From: Candidatus Bathyarchaeia archaeon
GTDB lineage: Archaea > Thermoproteota > Bathyarchaeia > 40CM-2-53-6
Length of the DNA: 64,000 nt
NCBI GenBank assembly: GCA_035935655.1
Contig: DASYWW010000012.1
Span: forward strand, 180,227-244,226
Direction: 5' to 3'
This document shows, piece after piece, positions 1 to 8,106 of the stretch. The translations under genes were made by a program, and so were the position numbers. The notes beneath the pieces were generated by a model. It did not search any database. It worked only from the letters and a program-made list of their open reading frames with translations, and was not told where the DNA came from. Each line of letters opens with the position of its first letter. The first letter of the stretch is position 1.

Positions 1-1104
1 ACCGCGCTAGCCAAAGCAGGCGTCGATGAAAACACTCCGGACCCGTTTGGCGGAGAAATTGAGAGAGACTCAACTGGCAAACCCAACGGCATATTGAAAG
101 AACGAGCCCTGGAGATTGTTAGTAGATCAGTCCCTAGACACGAGAAAGAGACAAGAGAAGCCCTACTTGTCGCGTCTCAGAAACTGTTAGAGCAAGGAGT
201 CACCTCCTTGCACTGCATAATCGAAGACGATCAAGAATTCAAAGCCCTCAAAGACCTGAAGCATCAGGGAAAGATCGCACAGACAATCTACGCGATTCTA
301 CCAATGAACATGCTCGAACAAGTCGCGTCAATGGAAGACGAACTTGCCGTTTGGGGGAACGGCTTCAGAATTGGAGGGATCAAACTATTCCTGGATGGAT
401 CTCTCGGCGCGAGAACAGCGGCTCTCGGAAGCCCATACGACGATGCCCCGGGCTCTTCAGGAATGCTGACAATGTCTAAGGAGCAGCTCTTGAGCGCGAT
501 CGACAAGACCCGAGATACCGGGCTTCAACTATGCTTGCATGCCATTGGCGATAGGGCCGTCGCAATGGGGGTAGAGACGCTGACCGAGACTCTAGGGTCC
601 AGGGAGTGTCAGAAATCGAGACATCGAATAGAACACGCATCTCTGGTGCCCCCAGAGCTGATGCGGGACATGGCAGAGTTGGGGTTGGTTGCCTCTGTTC
701 AACCTCGCTTCATCTACTCGGACAGTTGGGCCGAGAAACGTCTCGGAAAGCGCGTCTCATACTTGTATCCGTTCAAATCTATGATTCAAGCGGGAATCCA
801 TTTGGCAGCCGGATCCGACAGCCCCAGCGATGATCCAAGCACGGCTGAGGGGCTGTGGTCAGCGGTCTCTCGTCCCGGTCTCTCATCTCTCGAGCGCCTA
901 ACACCGAGCGAGGCCCTCTCCTGTTATACAAAGGGCCCGGCCTATGCCTCTTTCTCAGAAAACGTCCAGGGAACTTTGCAAGTGGGCAAATGGGCGAACA
1001 TGACGGTTCTAGACCACGACCCCCTTGAATCCACGCCGGATGCTCTTAGGAAGCTTCGAGTGGTTCAGACGATCGTACGTGGGACGATATTCAGTTGGAA
1101 CTAA
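1..1104 (+). CDS. YtcJ-like metal-dependent amidohydrolase, 5'-truncated by window edge
   Basis: Amidohydrolase of the YtcJ/PF07969 type, hydrolysing C-N bonds of an unknown small substrate in the cytosol. The frame is open from base 1 (reading TALAKAGVDENTPDPFGGEI), so the N-terminal third with the HxH metal site lies outside the window. What remains is typical of the family: GGIKLFLDGSLGARTA, the LHAIGDRA histidine motif, RIEHAS, and the late AAGSDSPSDDPS aspartate motif, followed by the C-terminal beta-sandwich segment (GKWANMTVLDHDP). A TTG at 94 could be taken for a start, but homology clearly continues upstream. It ends 10 bp from the converging guaB. Substrate cannot be predicted. Confidence 0.88.
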   Translation, partial: TALAKAGVDENTPDPFGGEIERDSTGKPNGILKERALEIVSRSVPRHEKETREALLVASQKLLEQGVTSLHCIIEDDQEFKALKDLKHQGKIAQTIYAILPMNMLEQVASMEDELAVWGNGFRIGGIKLFLDGSLGARTAALGSPYDDAPGSSGMLTMSKEQLLSAIDKTRDTGLQLCLHAIGDRAVAMGVETLTETLGSRECQKSRHRIEHASLVPPELMRDMAELGLVASVQPRFIYSDSWAEKRLGKRVSYLYPFKSMIQAGIHLAAGSDSPSDDPSTAEGLWSAVSRPGLSSLERLTPSEALSCYTKGPAYASFSENVQGTLQVGKWANMTVLDHDPLESTPDALRKLRVVQTIVRGTIFSWN

Positions 1105-1114
1105 AGATGGTTCC

Positions 1115-2575
1115 TTAGACTCTTTCTGGAGAGTCAGAGGGGAGAAGCACATCATGTGGGCGGGCTTCCTCGGACCCTGAGTGAGTTATCGCAGCTAAGT
1201 GTGCTTTCTCCCAGAGTTCTGGAATCGTCCTGGCTCCTGCGTATCCCATGGATGCTTGCAACCCTGCAGACATTTCTTGCATGACAACACCGACTTCTCC
1301 CTTGTAGGGGACCCAGCCTTCAACTCCTTCCGGGAGGCCCTTCGAGGGTTGGGCATATCGATCCATAGAGAACCTCTTCGCCATGGCTGAAGGACTTCCC
1401 ATTCCCCTGTACTGCTTGTAATAACGGCCACCAATCGTAATCAACGTACCAGGCGCTTCTTTGCAACGCGCGAATAGGTTGCCCATCATTACGGTTGACG
1501 CTCCAAGCGACATTGCGATTGCGGCGTCCCCGGGTCCTCTTATGCCACCGTCCGCGATTATAGGGACCTTCGACCCGTATGTTCGAACTGCGTCGGCAAC
1601 TTGCGCGGTAGCGTAGACGGTTGGCGAGCCTGCTTTTGTTGCCTCCATCGTAGTGCAGATGGACCCTGAGCCTATTCCGACTCGGAATCCTGCGATGCCT
1701 TCCAGTCTTGTTATCGCATCCTCGGCAGCTTTGTATGTCCCGATGCTGCCGACGACAACGTCTGCGTCGACTTCTTCCAGGATCTTCTTCGTCGCTGCGA
1801 ACACGTTGGCGTTGTGGAAGTGGGACACGTCTATGACGAGAATGTCGGCGACTTCGCTGAGCCTCTTCGCTCTCTTGAGGTCGAAGGGCGATACTGCCGC
1901 TCCGCAGAGCAATTGGCCGTTCTCGTCTCGGGCGGCGTTGGGGAATCTTCCTCGAAGGAGGATGTCTTTGATCGTCATTAATCCCTTGAGTCGGCCTTCC
2001 CTATCGATCAGTGGAAGTTTCTCAACGCGATGCTTGTGAAGAATCTCCTTGGCGCCTTCGATATTCGTATCATCGGGCGCCGTTATGACTTTCTTTGTCA
2101 TGACGTCCTTGGTCAGCAGGCTAGAGTCCGCGAAGCGAACATCTCTCCCTGTGACGATACCCACGAGCTTCTCTTGCTCGACGACCGGAAGACCGGAGAT
2201 GTTGTGTTTCTGCATCAGCTCAGTAGCGTACTCGACTGTCTCGGTCGGCCTGATAGTGATCACGTCTTTTATCACGAGAGATTCTGCACGTTTCACCTTC
2301 TTTGCCATCTCCACCTCCTCTTCGAGAGTACAGTTTCGGTGGAGCACTCCTAGGGCTCCGAGTCTGGCGACGGCTATGGCCATTTCGCTCTCCGTCACTG
2401 TGTCCATAGGACTCGCGACAAAGGGCATGTTGAGCGAGTGGTTTACGGTGACCTGGGTCGATATTTCGACCTGGTTGGGTTCTACCTCGGTCCATCCGGG
2501 AAGAAGGATAAGATCCCGGAAAGTAACTGCCACGTCAGTATCCTTGAACTTAGATCTGAACCCTGGCTCCGACAC
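1115..2575 (-). CDS. guaB: IMP dehydrogenase
   Basis: Inosine-5'-monophosphate dehydrogenase, oxidising IMP to XMP with NAD+ in GTP synthesis. Its 486 residues give the full architecture: a TIM barrel interrupted by two CBS domains at about residues 100-210 (VKDVITIRPTETV and TKDVMTKKVITAP). The catalytic loop GIGSGSICTT places the nucleophile at Cys307. IADGGIR, the YYKQYRGMGS loop and the DRY dyad of the flap follow, so it should be active. The usual IDTAHGHS motif reads IDVSHFHNA here. The C-terminal 25 residues (HSGSEEARPHDVLLPSDS) are a non-conserved tail. It has its own promoter (TATA-like element about 50 bp upstream) and appears monocistronic. Confidence 0.96.
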   Translation of the reverse strand: MSEPGFRSKFKDTDVAVTFRDLILLPGWTEVEPNQVEISTQVTVNHSLNMPFVASPMDTVTESEMAIAVARLGALGVLHRNCTLEEEVEMAKKVKRAESLVIKDVITIRPTETVEYATELMQKHNISGLPVVEQEKLVGIVTGRDVRFADSSLLTKDVMTKKVITAPDDTNIEGAKEILHKHRVEKLPLIDREGRLKGLMTIKDILLRGRFPNAARDENGQLLCGAAVSPFDLKRAKRLSEVADILVIDVSHFHNANVFAATKKILEEVDADVVVGSIGTYKAAEDAITRLEGIAGFRVGIGSGSICTTMEATKAGSPTVYATAQVADAVRTYGSKVPIIADGGIRGPGDAAIAMSLGASTVMMGNLFARCKEAPGTLITIGGRYYKQYRGMGSPSAMAKRFSMDRYAQPSKGLPEGVEGWVPYKGEVGVVMQEMSAGLQASMGYAGARTIPELWEKAHLAAITHSGSEEARPHDVLLPSDSPERV

Positions 2576-2623
2576 CTAGTCTCTGAAACTCCCTGAGTTT
2601 CTAGTGAAAGCCGCCGATTTCCC

Positions 2624-2634
2624 TTATTATACAT
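2624..2634 (-). promoter_or_regulatory. TATA-like box of guaB
   Basis: On the minus strand the element reads ATGTATAATAA, 49-59 nt before the guaB start codon, the only AT-rich stretch of this kind in the short gap. A start site about 25 nt downstream would leave a short leader of about 25 nt. Inferred by eye only. Confidence 0.5.
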
Positions 2635-2668
2635 ACCGACATTAGGTGAAAATTGTTTTCTGAGAAAG

Positions 2669-2707
2669 GTTCAAAGATAGCTACGAGTATCTCTTTGAGG
2701 TTTGAAC
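2669..2707 (-). terminator. Imperfect inverted repeat just downstream of the metzincin gene
   Basis: GTTCAAA at 2669-2675 pairs with TTTGAAC at 2701-2707, and the arms contain a second imperfect match (CAAAGATA with TATCTCTTTG). It lies 23 bp past the stop of the metzincin gene and could form a hairpin in that transcript, but only a weak T-rich stretch follows, so a terminator role is tentative. Confidence 0.25.
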
Positions 2708-2729
2708 TAGCAGCCAGGGCTTCTTTTTT

Positions 2730-4748
2730 CTAGACTGGCTTCTGGCATCTATCACAATACCATTTCATCTGCACAACGTCCCAGCGAACCGGTTGTCGAC
2801 ACGTAGGACAGACATTGTATCCAACTGCGTTGGTGACCTTTCGCTTTCTGAAGAAGAAGAAGAAGAAGAAGAATCCTACCAGGAGTCCAATGGCTGCGCC
2901 CGCAACCAGCCCGATCAAACCGAAGACGAGCCCAGAGGAGAAGAGCGATCCGCTTTGCTCCGCCTGGAGGGCGTTCAAAGCCGCCGCCAAAGAGTGCAGA
3001 ACAGCACCCGCATAGTCCATTGTAGAGTAGTGCTGGTTAGCGAGAGCCATTTCCTGTCGCGCAGTAGCGATTGTTCCACTGTTGACCAAGCTATTTCCTG
3101 TGACAGCCAGAGCGTCCTGCGCGACGATCAGCAGTTCGTCGTTAATTCCTCTTAGGACAGTATCCTTGTCGAACTGGCTGAACGTACTGGAGTCTGGATA
3201 GTAGGCCATTACGCTGTTCGTGAAGTCCTCGGTTTGATCATAGAGGAATGGATGGTTCAGGCCCATCATATGCCCTAGCTCATGAGTTGCTGCACGTGTG
3301 AACCCGACGCCTCTTCCTGGTTGTTTCGGAAAGGCATTGTATCCGGCGGTTAGAGTAGAGTTGGATTGGTTAACTAGAATCATATCGCCCAACGCAACCC
3401 CGCCGATCGATCCCGGAGGTTCGGACAACGCAATGTTCTCCTTGAAGGTGAAAGCGAAGGTGTAGTTCCCTTGGAATGCGAACAAGAAACCTGGGATATC
3501 GTATTGAGACGTGGTATGGGTTACATTGATGAATTGAGTTAGGTGCCCTTTGCCGTAAACTGACAGCCAGTTCCAGACAAGCCTAGCGTCCACGATCGGA
3601 AGCGATAGTACCGGATCTTTGACTTTGGATGTGGCGTTCGCCACCACGGCGGCGAGTTGTGGGTAGTCAGTAATGTTTGAAAACTTTGCGCTGACCGTTA
3701 TTTTGGCAAATGGGAGGAGGATTGCGAGTTCGCTCTGAATCTTGGTGGTGTTGAGGGTTGTTGATATTTTCGGTCCCTTCGCTCTTTCTGGAGCTGTCCG
3801 GTTGTCGAGTACGAATAATTGGAAATTGTATTTTTGCGCGTACGTGACTGGGTAGAGTTGGTCTGCAGCGAATAGATTGGATACTGCACCGGCGATGTAG
3901 TCGTTGACGAACTCGGCGGCCCAAATCCTGCCATACGGTGTCAAGAGATTGACGCCGCGTGCGCCGGCGGCCACCTGGATTGGCAGCTCGTCGGTCCAGT
4001 AGCTAGTTCCTGCGGATAGATCGGTGTAATAGATTCTTCCGGTTCCGCCCCATCCTGTCATATAGTGTCGGGTTAGGTTCAGATAGAGGTCAGGGTCGGT
4101 TGCTGTTCGGTTATAGTAATGGGCTTGGGCGGGGACGTAACTGCCGCATGGACAACTAGTAGTATAGGCTTGGTATTGCTGATAGGATAACGACGGGATC
4201 ATTGTCTTGTTTAGGTTTGCAATGAAAAAGGTGTATCCGGGGCTGGGAACTGTTCCAAAAAGGGTCTGGTTTGAAGTAAGCCAGTTCTCTACTTTGCTAG
4301 CATCGTAGAAATAGTTGTGAACAATGTTCACCATTGTGCCAGTCTTGTTGAAGGCCGGATTGCCAAAATTGGGGGGTAGGCTACCAGGGACAGTATCTTC
4401 CTTCTTTCCAATGGAGTTCAGATACTGAACGAAGCTCTGAACAACAGTTGAATCCGGTTTTTCGTATACGTATTGATAGGTGAAATTGAATACGACTCCA
4501 GTGTTGATGGGTCCTTGCAAGACTTGTTGATACTTGACTGGAATCGAGTTGATGCCACTCGTCAGGTATGACGAGTTCAGGTCAGTGCTGGAGAAACCGA
4601 GCATGACGATCTTGATGGTTAGAGGAACCACTCTGGACGCGGCTACAGCTCCCGGCGAGTTGGACTGAGAGTATTGGCCGCTTGCCTGGGAGGCAGAGAG
4701 TACGATCAATAGGGTGATTGCAAGTACCTGAGATTTTCCTATTCTCAT
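2730..4748 (-). CDS. Membrane-anchored metzincin-type zinc protease with cytoplasmic zinc ribbon
   Basis: Putative extracellular metalloprotease of 672 aa. A signal peptide (about residues 1-24) leads a long exported region rich in N-x-S/T sequons. The zinc site HELGHMMGLNH (489-499) fits the metzincin HExxHxxGxxH pattern, and SVMAYY (512-517) is a good Met-turn, so catalysis is likely. Near the C-terminus a transmembrane helix (about 605-633) ends in eight consecutive Phe, followed by basic RKRK and a cytoplasmic CPTC/CDRC zinc ribbon (647-668). Export of the protease with an inward zinc ribbon suggests either sensing or anchoring to a cytosolic partner; that is inference. The Phe tract is encoded by a trinucleotide repeat. 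The 42-bp gap to the LarA-like gene allows co-transcription. Confidence 0.75.
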   Translation of the reverse strand: MRIGKSQVLAITLLIVLSASQASGQYSQSNSPGAVAASRVVPLTIKIVMLGFSSTDLNSSYLTSGINSIPVKYQQVLQGPINTGVVFNFTYQYVYEKPDSTVVQSFVQYLNSIGKKEDTVPGSLPPNFGNPAFNKTGTMVNIVHNYFYDASKVENWLTSNQTLFGTVPSPGYTFFIANLNKTMIPSLSYQQYQAYTTSCPCGSYVPAQAHYYNRTATDPDLYLNLTRHYMTGWGGTGRIYYTDLSAGTSYWTDELPIQVAAGARGVNLLTPYGRIWAAEFVNDYIAGAVSNLFAADQLYPVTYAQKYNFQLFVLDNRTAPERAKGPKISTTLNTTKIQSELAILLPFAKITVSAKFSNITDYPQLAAVVANATSKVKDPVLSLPIVDARLVWNWLSVYGKGHLTQFINVTHTTSQYDIPGFLFAFQGNYTFAFTFKENIALSEPPGSIGGVALGDMILVNQSNSTLTAGYNAFPKQPGRGVGFTRAATHELGHMMGLNHPFLYDQTEDFTNSVMAYYPDSSTFSQFDKDTVLRGINDELLIVAQDALAVTGNSLVNSGTIATARQEMALANQHYSTMDYAGAVLHSLAAALNALQAEQSGSLFSSGLVFGLIGLVAGAAIGLLVGFFFFFFFFRKRKVTNAVGYNVCPTCRQPVRWDVVQMKWYCDRCQKPV
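2850..2873 (+). repeat. (GAA)8 microsatellite encoding poly-Phe
   Basis: Eight tandem GAA triplets, read on the minus strand as eight TTC codons at the cytoplasmic end of the metzincin transmembrane helix. Triplet slippage would keep the frame and change the length of the membrane segment. Confidence 0.85.
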
Positions 4749-4790
4749 CGGTCTTTAGGCTTCACAAATCGGTTCCTTATCAGGAGTTTC

Positions 4791-5852
4791 CTAGGGGGGA
4801 ATCGCCGTGGGTATCGTCAAGTCCCCTCTTGTAATGATCAGGATCTTTGCTTCCTTTCCTTCTGCTCGAATCGACTGTTGGATAGCGCTCGAGGCTGTCC
4901 GCGAAGGCTTCAGTTTGAAGGAGTCTTTGGCGTAGAGATCGGGTAGTACAGATACAAGCTGTATTCTATGCCTCTCCAAAGCGTCTTGTAGGAAGAGCGA
5001 GACGTGGCTTCCAAGCTTGAACTTGTGCCGGAGCTCCGATGCTAGCTCTTTCTTGTCAGAGAACCGTCTGGAAAATCCAAGGAAGCTTTGGTCACCGATG
5101 CCTCTTGAGCATTCGGCGACAAGGATGATGGTTCCTTCTTTCCTTACGGCTCCGAACGCGTTGGAAAGGACTCGTACCCCGTGGTAGAGATCCATTCCCA
5201 ACAGTTTACCAGCGGCAACGACGACGACATCAGATCTCCGGTCTATTCGAGGGCTGTGAACCTGCTGATATCTGGGGACGGCTTCCCGAAACACCGATTC
5301 TAGCTCTCCCGAGAACACGGCATCGATTTCACCCCAGCCATCCGGCACGAAGGTTAGGCTGTAGAATGGGCCTGCCATCTTGTAGGCCTCGAACGCGTCT
5401 GATAGCACCAAGTTCTCTCCGATATCAACGGAGCCTGATAGACCCTTGATCATCAGTGATCTATTCTTCACAATAGTATCCAGTGAGGATGCTCCTGGAA
5501 GCAGAATATCCGGTCCGCCCGTGAAACCGCTAGCAAAGTGAGGCGTTACAATACTGAGGCTAATTCTCACATCGCAAGCGAGCAGATCCTTTTCAAGAAA
5601 GACGCTGGTTCCTTGACTGGTCTTGCCAAGTTCGGCAAAATCTCCCTTCTTAGGGTCAAGGCTTCTTACGCCAAGGTCAGCTGAAGAGGATTGAACCTCC
5701 ACGTTGGATGTTCTACTGCGTGAGAAGAGCTTGATCTCGGTAACTCCAAGAGCGCCAAGCTTTGTCCTGATTATCTCAACCCCCCGATGCTGAACATGTA
5801 AGGGAACGATCGGGTCGATCAGAACACCAGCGATTGCCCCCGGTTTTGCCAT
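4791..5852 (-). CDS. LarA-like (DUF2088) protein lacking catalytic residues
   Basis: Homologue of LarA, the lactate racemase that uses the nickel-pincer (NPN) cofactor. Recognisable parts are SIVTPHFASGFTGGPDILLPG (LarA: EPHxFAGxSGGRKxILPG) and VVVVAAGKLLGMDLYHGVRVL...GTIILVAECSRGIG. The His equivalent to LarA His174 is kept (His105), but the position of the cofactor-binding Lys184 is Asp115, and the GTHR segment with His108 reads FSRSRTS. It is therefore unlikely to be an NPN-dependent racemase; the true function is unknown. In-frame coding sequence continues upstream of this ATG to about 6029 (SELWIPYGETEIPIRVPDDN, a LarA-like N-terminus) with no ATG, GTG or TTG, so the real protein is probably about 55 residues longer. 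It diverges from pyrE. Confidence 0.8.
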   Translation of the reverse strand: MAKPGAIAGVLIDPIVPLHVQHRGVEIIRTKLGALGVTEIKLFSRSRTSNVEVQSSSADLGVRSLDPKKGDFAELGKTSQGTSVFLEKDLLACDVRISLSIVTPHFASGFTGGPDILLPGASSLDTIVKNRSLMIKGLSGSVDIGENLVLSDAFEAYKMAGPFYSLTFVPDGWGEIDAVFSGELESVFREAVPRYQQVHSPRIDRRSDVVVVAAGKLLGMDLYHGVRVLSNAFGAVRKEGTIILVAECSRGIGDQSFLGFSRRFSDKKELASELRHKFKLGSHVSLFLQDALERHRIQLVSVLPDLYAKDSFKLKPSRTASSAIQQSIRAEGKEAKILIITRGDLTIPTAIPP

Positions 5853-6052
5853 GTTTGAAAGTGAAAAGTCATTGATGGGATGAGAAAGAGACTCCTCGAT
5901 CTGATTGGAGAGCTGCTTGGTCGCGTCCGGTTTCTTGGGTTCCAGAATCTTGTAGAAATTGTCGTCGGGAACTCTGATCGGAATCTCTGTCTCACCGTAA
6001 GGAATCCAAAGCTCCGAATTTGTTCCCTCCCGTCGCCTTCTCTTGAGCTTGG

Positions 6053-6060
6053 CTTTAAAT
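6053..6060. promoter_or_regulatory. Palindromic TATA box shared by the LarA-like gene and pyrE
   Basis: CTTTAAAT is the only strong TATA-like element between the two divergent genes and is nearly symmetrical. Leftward, a start site about 25 nt away would fall just before GGGAGGG (6025-6031, minus strand), a good Shine-Dalgarno for the extended LarA-like frame. Rightward it would fall near the ATG at 6085. Confidence 0.5.
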
Positions 6061-6174
6061 CGCTATACCCGAATCCGACTGCTCATGAGCAGGAGTTTGG
6101 CGCTTCTATTCTCATCCGTGTACATGATGGTGGGTTCCTAGACGCCGCGTTCTCTTGAAGATGACTTCTCCAAG

Positions 6175-6750
6175 TTGCTAGTGAGAACTGGAGCTTTGCA
6201 ATTTGGAATGTTCACATTATCAGGAGGCAGGATAAGCCCATACTATCTAGACCTCCGAGTGATCCCCAGCTTTCCTGACGCGTTCCATACATGCTCAGAG
6301 CTCTTGCTGAAAAGCGCTAGATCTATTGAGGGAATCAACAAGATTGGAGGTATACCAACAGGCGGGCTGCCGTGGGCCTCCGTACTTGCATACACTCTAT
6401 CCAAGCCTCTCGTCTATACGAGGAAGGACGTCAAGCTACACGGGAGAGAAAAAACGGTCGAAGGGATATTGACACCGGGTGAAAAGGTCCTTCTTATCGA
6501 CGACGTGATCACGACCGGCAAGAACATTCTCACGGCTCTGCAAAGCATCCGTGGAGAGGGAGGAGTTGTCGAGGACGCTCTAGTTCTTCTCGACAGGCAA
6601 GAAGGGGGCGAACAGCATCTGATGAAAGAGGGGGTCAAACTGCACTCAGTCACAAAAATCTCTACCGTTGCACAGAGGCTTTTCGACATGGACGCAATCA
6701 CGAAAGAGCAGTTCGACGAGCTTTCAGGCCGAAGCGAAAAAACGGAATAG
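6175..6750 (+). CDS. pyrE: Orotate phosphoribosyltransferase
   Basis: OPRTase, converting orotate and PRPP to OMP in pyrimidine synthesis. The 191-aa frame shows the orotate loop region (TLSGGRISPYYLDLR), the catalytic-loop segment VYTRKDVKLHGREKTVEG and the PRPP motif KVLLIDDVITTGKN. The start is doubtful. The first usual codon, TTG 6175, removes the first helix, while the upstream codons 6142-6174 read TPRSLEDDFSK and match family N-termini; they follow a stop at 6139-6141 and begin with ACG, 8 nt after GGTGGG. An ATG at 6085, well placed for a leaderless start, opens an 18-codon ORF in the same frame that ends at that TAG. Function is certain; the N-terminus is not. Confidence 0.92.
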   Translation: MLVRTGALQFGMFTLSGGRISPYYLDLRVIPSFPDAFHTCSELLLKSARSIEGINKIGGIPTGGLPWASVLAYTLSKPLVYTRKDVKLHGREKTVEGILTPGEKVLLIDDVITTGKNILTALQSIRGEGGVVEDALVLLDRQEGGEQHLMKEGVKLHSVTKISTVAQRLFDMDAITKEQFDELSGRSEKTE

Positions 6751-6792
6751 CCCTTTACAACAACGAATCCCGGCAAACAGGAAATCCAAGAA

Positions 6793-8106
6793 ATGGAAAC
6801 CACGCTATCAATCCCGCGCGAGCTTCAGGTAACAAGGTCGACGCTAGAGAACGGACTGAAGGTCCTCATTCGGGAGATCCCCAACGCTCCCGTCGCTGGC
6901 TGCTGGACCATTTACCGAGTGGGCTCAAGAAACGAGAAGCCTGGCCTCACCGGAATATCTCATTGGGTCGAGCACATGCTATTCAAAGGCGGAGGCAAGC
7001 TTGCCAAAGGGGACATCGGACGTCTCGTTAGTAGAGTCGGAGGAGAGTACAACGGATTTACCTCGAAAGATTTCACCGCCTACTACGAAATCCTCCCGGC
7101 AGATCACATCGAGACAGGATTATTGATCGAATCAGAGAGAATGATGAACGCCGCCTTCGATCCACGCGAAGTTGAATCAGAGCGATCAGTCGTTGTGTCT
7201 GAACGAGAAGGAAACGAGAACGATCCCGAGTTCCAGGCAACTGAAGAATTATTCCTTACCGCGTTCCGATACCATCCTTACAGGTGGTCGGAGGGTGGGA
7301 CAAAGCCTGATCTTCAACGAATCACCCGAGACGATCTCTTCGAACACTATCGACGATACTATGCGCCGGGAAACGCTATGCTGGTTGTAGCGGGACCTTT
7401 CTCTCCAAAGAAGATTCTACCCAAAATCGAGGAAAGCTTCGCCCCCCTCTCCAAGACTGAGAACCCCCCTGAACCCAATATCGTCGAGCCCGCCCAGGCC
7501 GGAGAAAGACGGGTAGAGTTGCGGATTCCTTCCGAGGCTGACTACATCAAAGTCGCCTATCATACCCCAGGCTTTGGCAACGAAGACGTCTACGGACTAA
7601 TGATGCTGGATGCTGTTCTCAGTGGAGTAAGACTCTTCGCGTTTGGCCCCGGTCAAACATCAGGAAGGAGCGCTAGACTTTACAGGGCACTCGTTGAGAA
7701 GAAGATTGCGACTCAAGCGTCTTCAGAGTTCTTTCCAACCATCGATCCCTCGGTCTTCGCTCTTGACCTTACAGTCTGGGACGGCGTCATTATTGGCAAG
7801 GCTGAGAAGCTCTTGTTCGATGAGATCGAGAGGATAAAGCGGACGCCGCCAAGTCGGCACGAGCTCGATAGATCGCTGGCACAGATTCGGTCACAGTACG
7901 CATACACGTTTGATGGCGTTGCTCGTCAGGGATTTGTGATCGGAATCTTCGAACTGGTCATCTCATTTGAGACGATACCGAAGCTGGTTGACAAATTGTC
8001 AAAGGTAACTGCCGACAAGATCTCGGAGATCGCGAGGAAGTATCTGACCGTTGAGAACCGAACAGTTTGCAGAACGGTAGGCACGAGGAACTCGCATGGG
8101 CATTGA
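6793..8106 (+). CDS. M16 family zinc peptidase, catalytic subunit
   Basis: Pitrilysin-type peptidase of the M16B group (437 aa). The inverted zinc site is complete: His57-Trp-Val-Glu60-His61, with the third ligand at Glu137, exactly 76 residues after His61 as in the family. The rest matches the two-domain MPP/PqqL fold (EYNGFTSKDFTAYYEILP; YRWSEGGTKPDLQRITRDDL). The next gene, overlapping by 11 bp, encodes the zinc-less partner, so the pair likely forms a heterodimer like bacterial two-protein M16B peptidases. No signal peptide is visible, suggesting cytosolic degradation of peptides. It lies 42 bp after pyrE, possibly in one transcript. Confidence 0.92.
   Translation: METTLSIPRELQVTRSTLENGLKVLIREIPNAPVAGCWTIYRVGSRNEKPGLTGISHWVEHMLFKGGGKLAKGDIGRLVSRVGGEYNGFTSKDFTAYYEILPADHIETGLLIESERMMNAAFDPREVESERSVVVSEREGNENDPEFQATEELFLTAFRYHPYRWSEGGTKPDLQRITRDDLFEHYRRYYAPGNAMLVVAGPFSPKKILPKIEESFAPLSKTENPPEPNIVEPAQAGERRVELRIPSEADYIKVAYHTPGFGNEDVYGLMMLDAVLSGVRLFAFGPGQTSGRSARLYRALVEKKIATQASSEFFPTIDPSVFALDLTVWDGVIIGKAEKLLFDEIERIKRTPPSRHELDRSLAQIRSQYAYTFDGVARQGFVIGIFELVISFETIPKLVDKLSKVTADKISEIARKYLTVENRTVCRTVGTRNSHGH

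Noticed and set aside
2850..2873. Low-complexity acidic ORF on the plus strand through the GAA repeat
   Set aside because: Explained by the poly-Phe codons of the metzincin on the other strand.
5880..6158. 92-codon plus-strand ORF between the LarA-like gene and pyrE
   Set aside because: It lies antisense to the LarA-like N-terminal extension, which has clear family similarity, and runs across the shared promoter.
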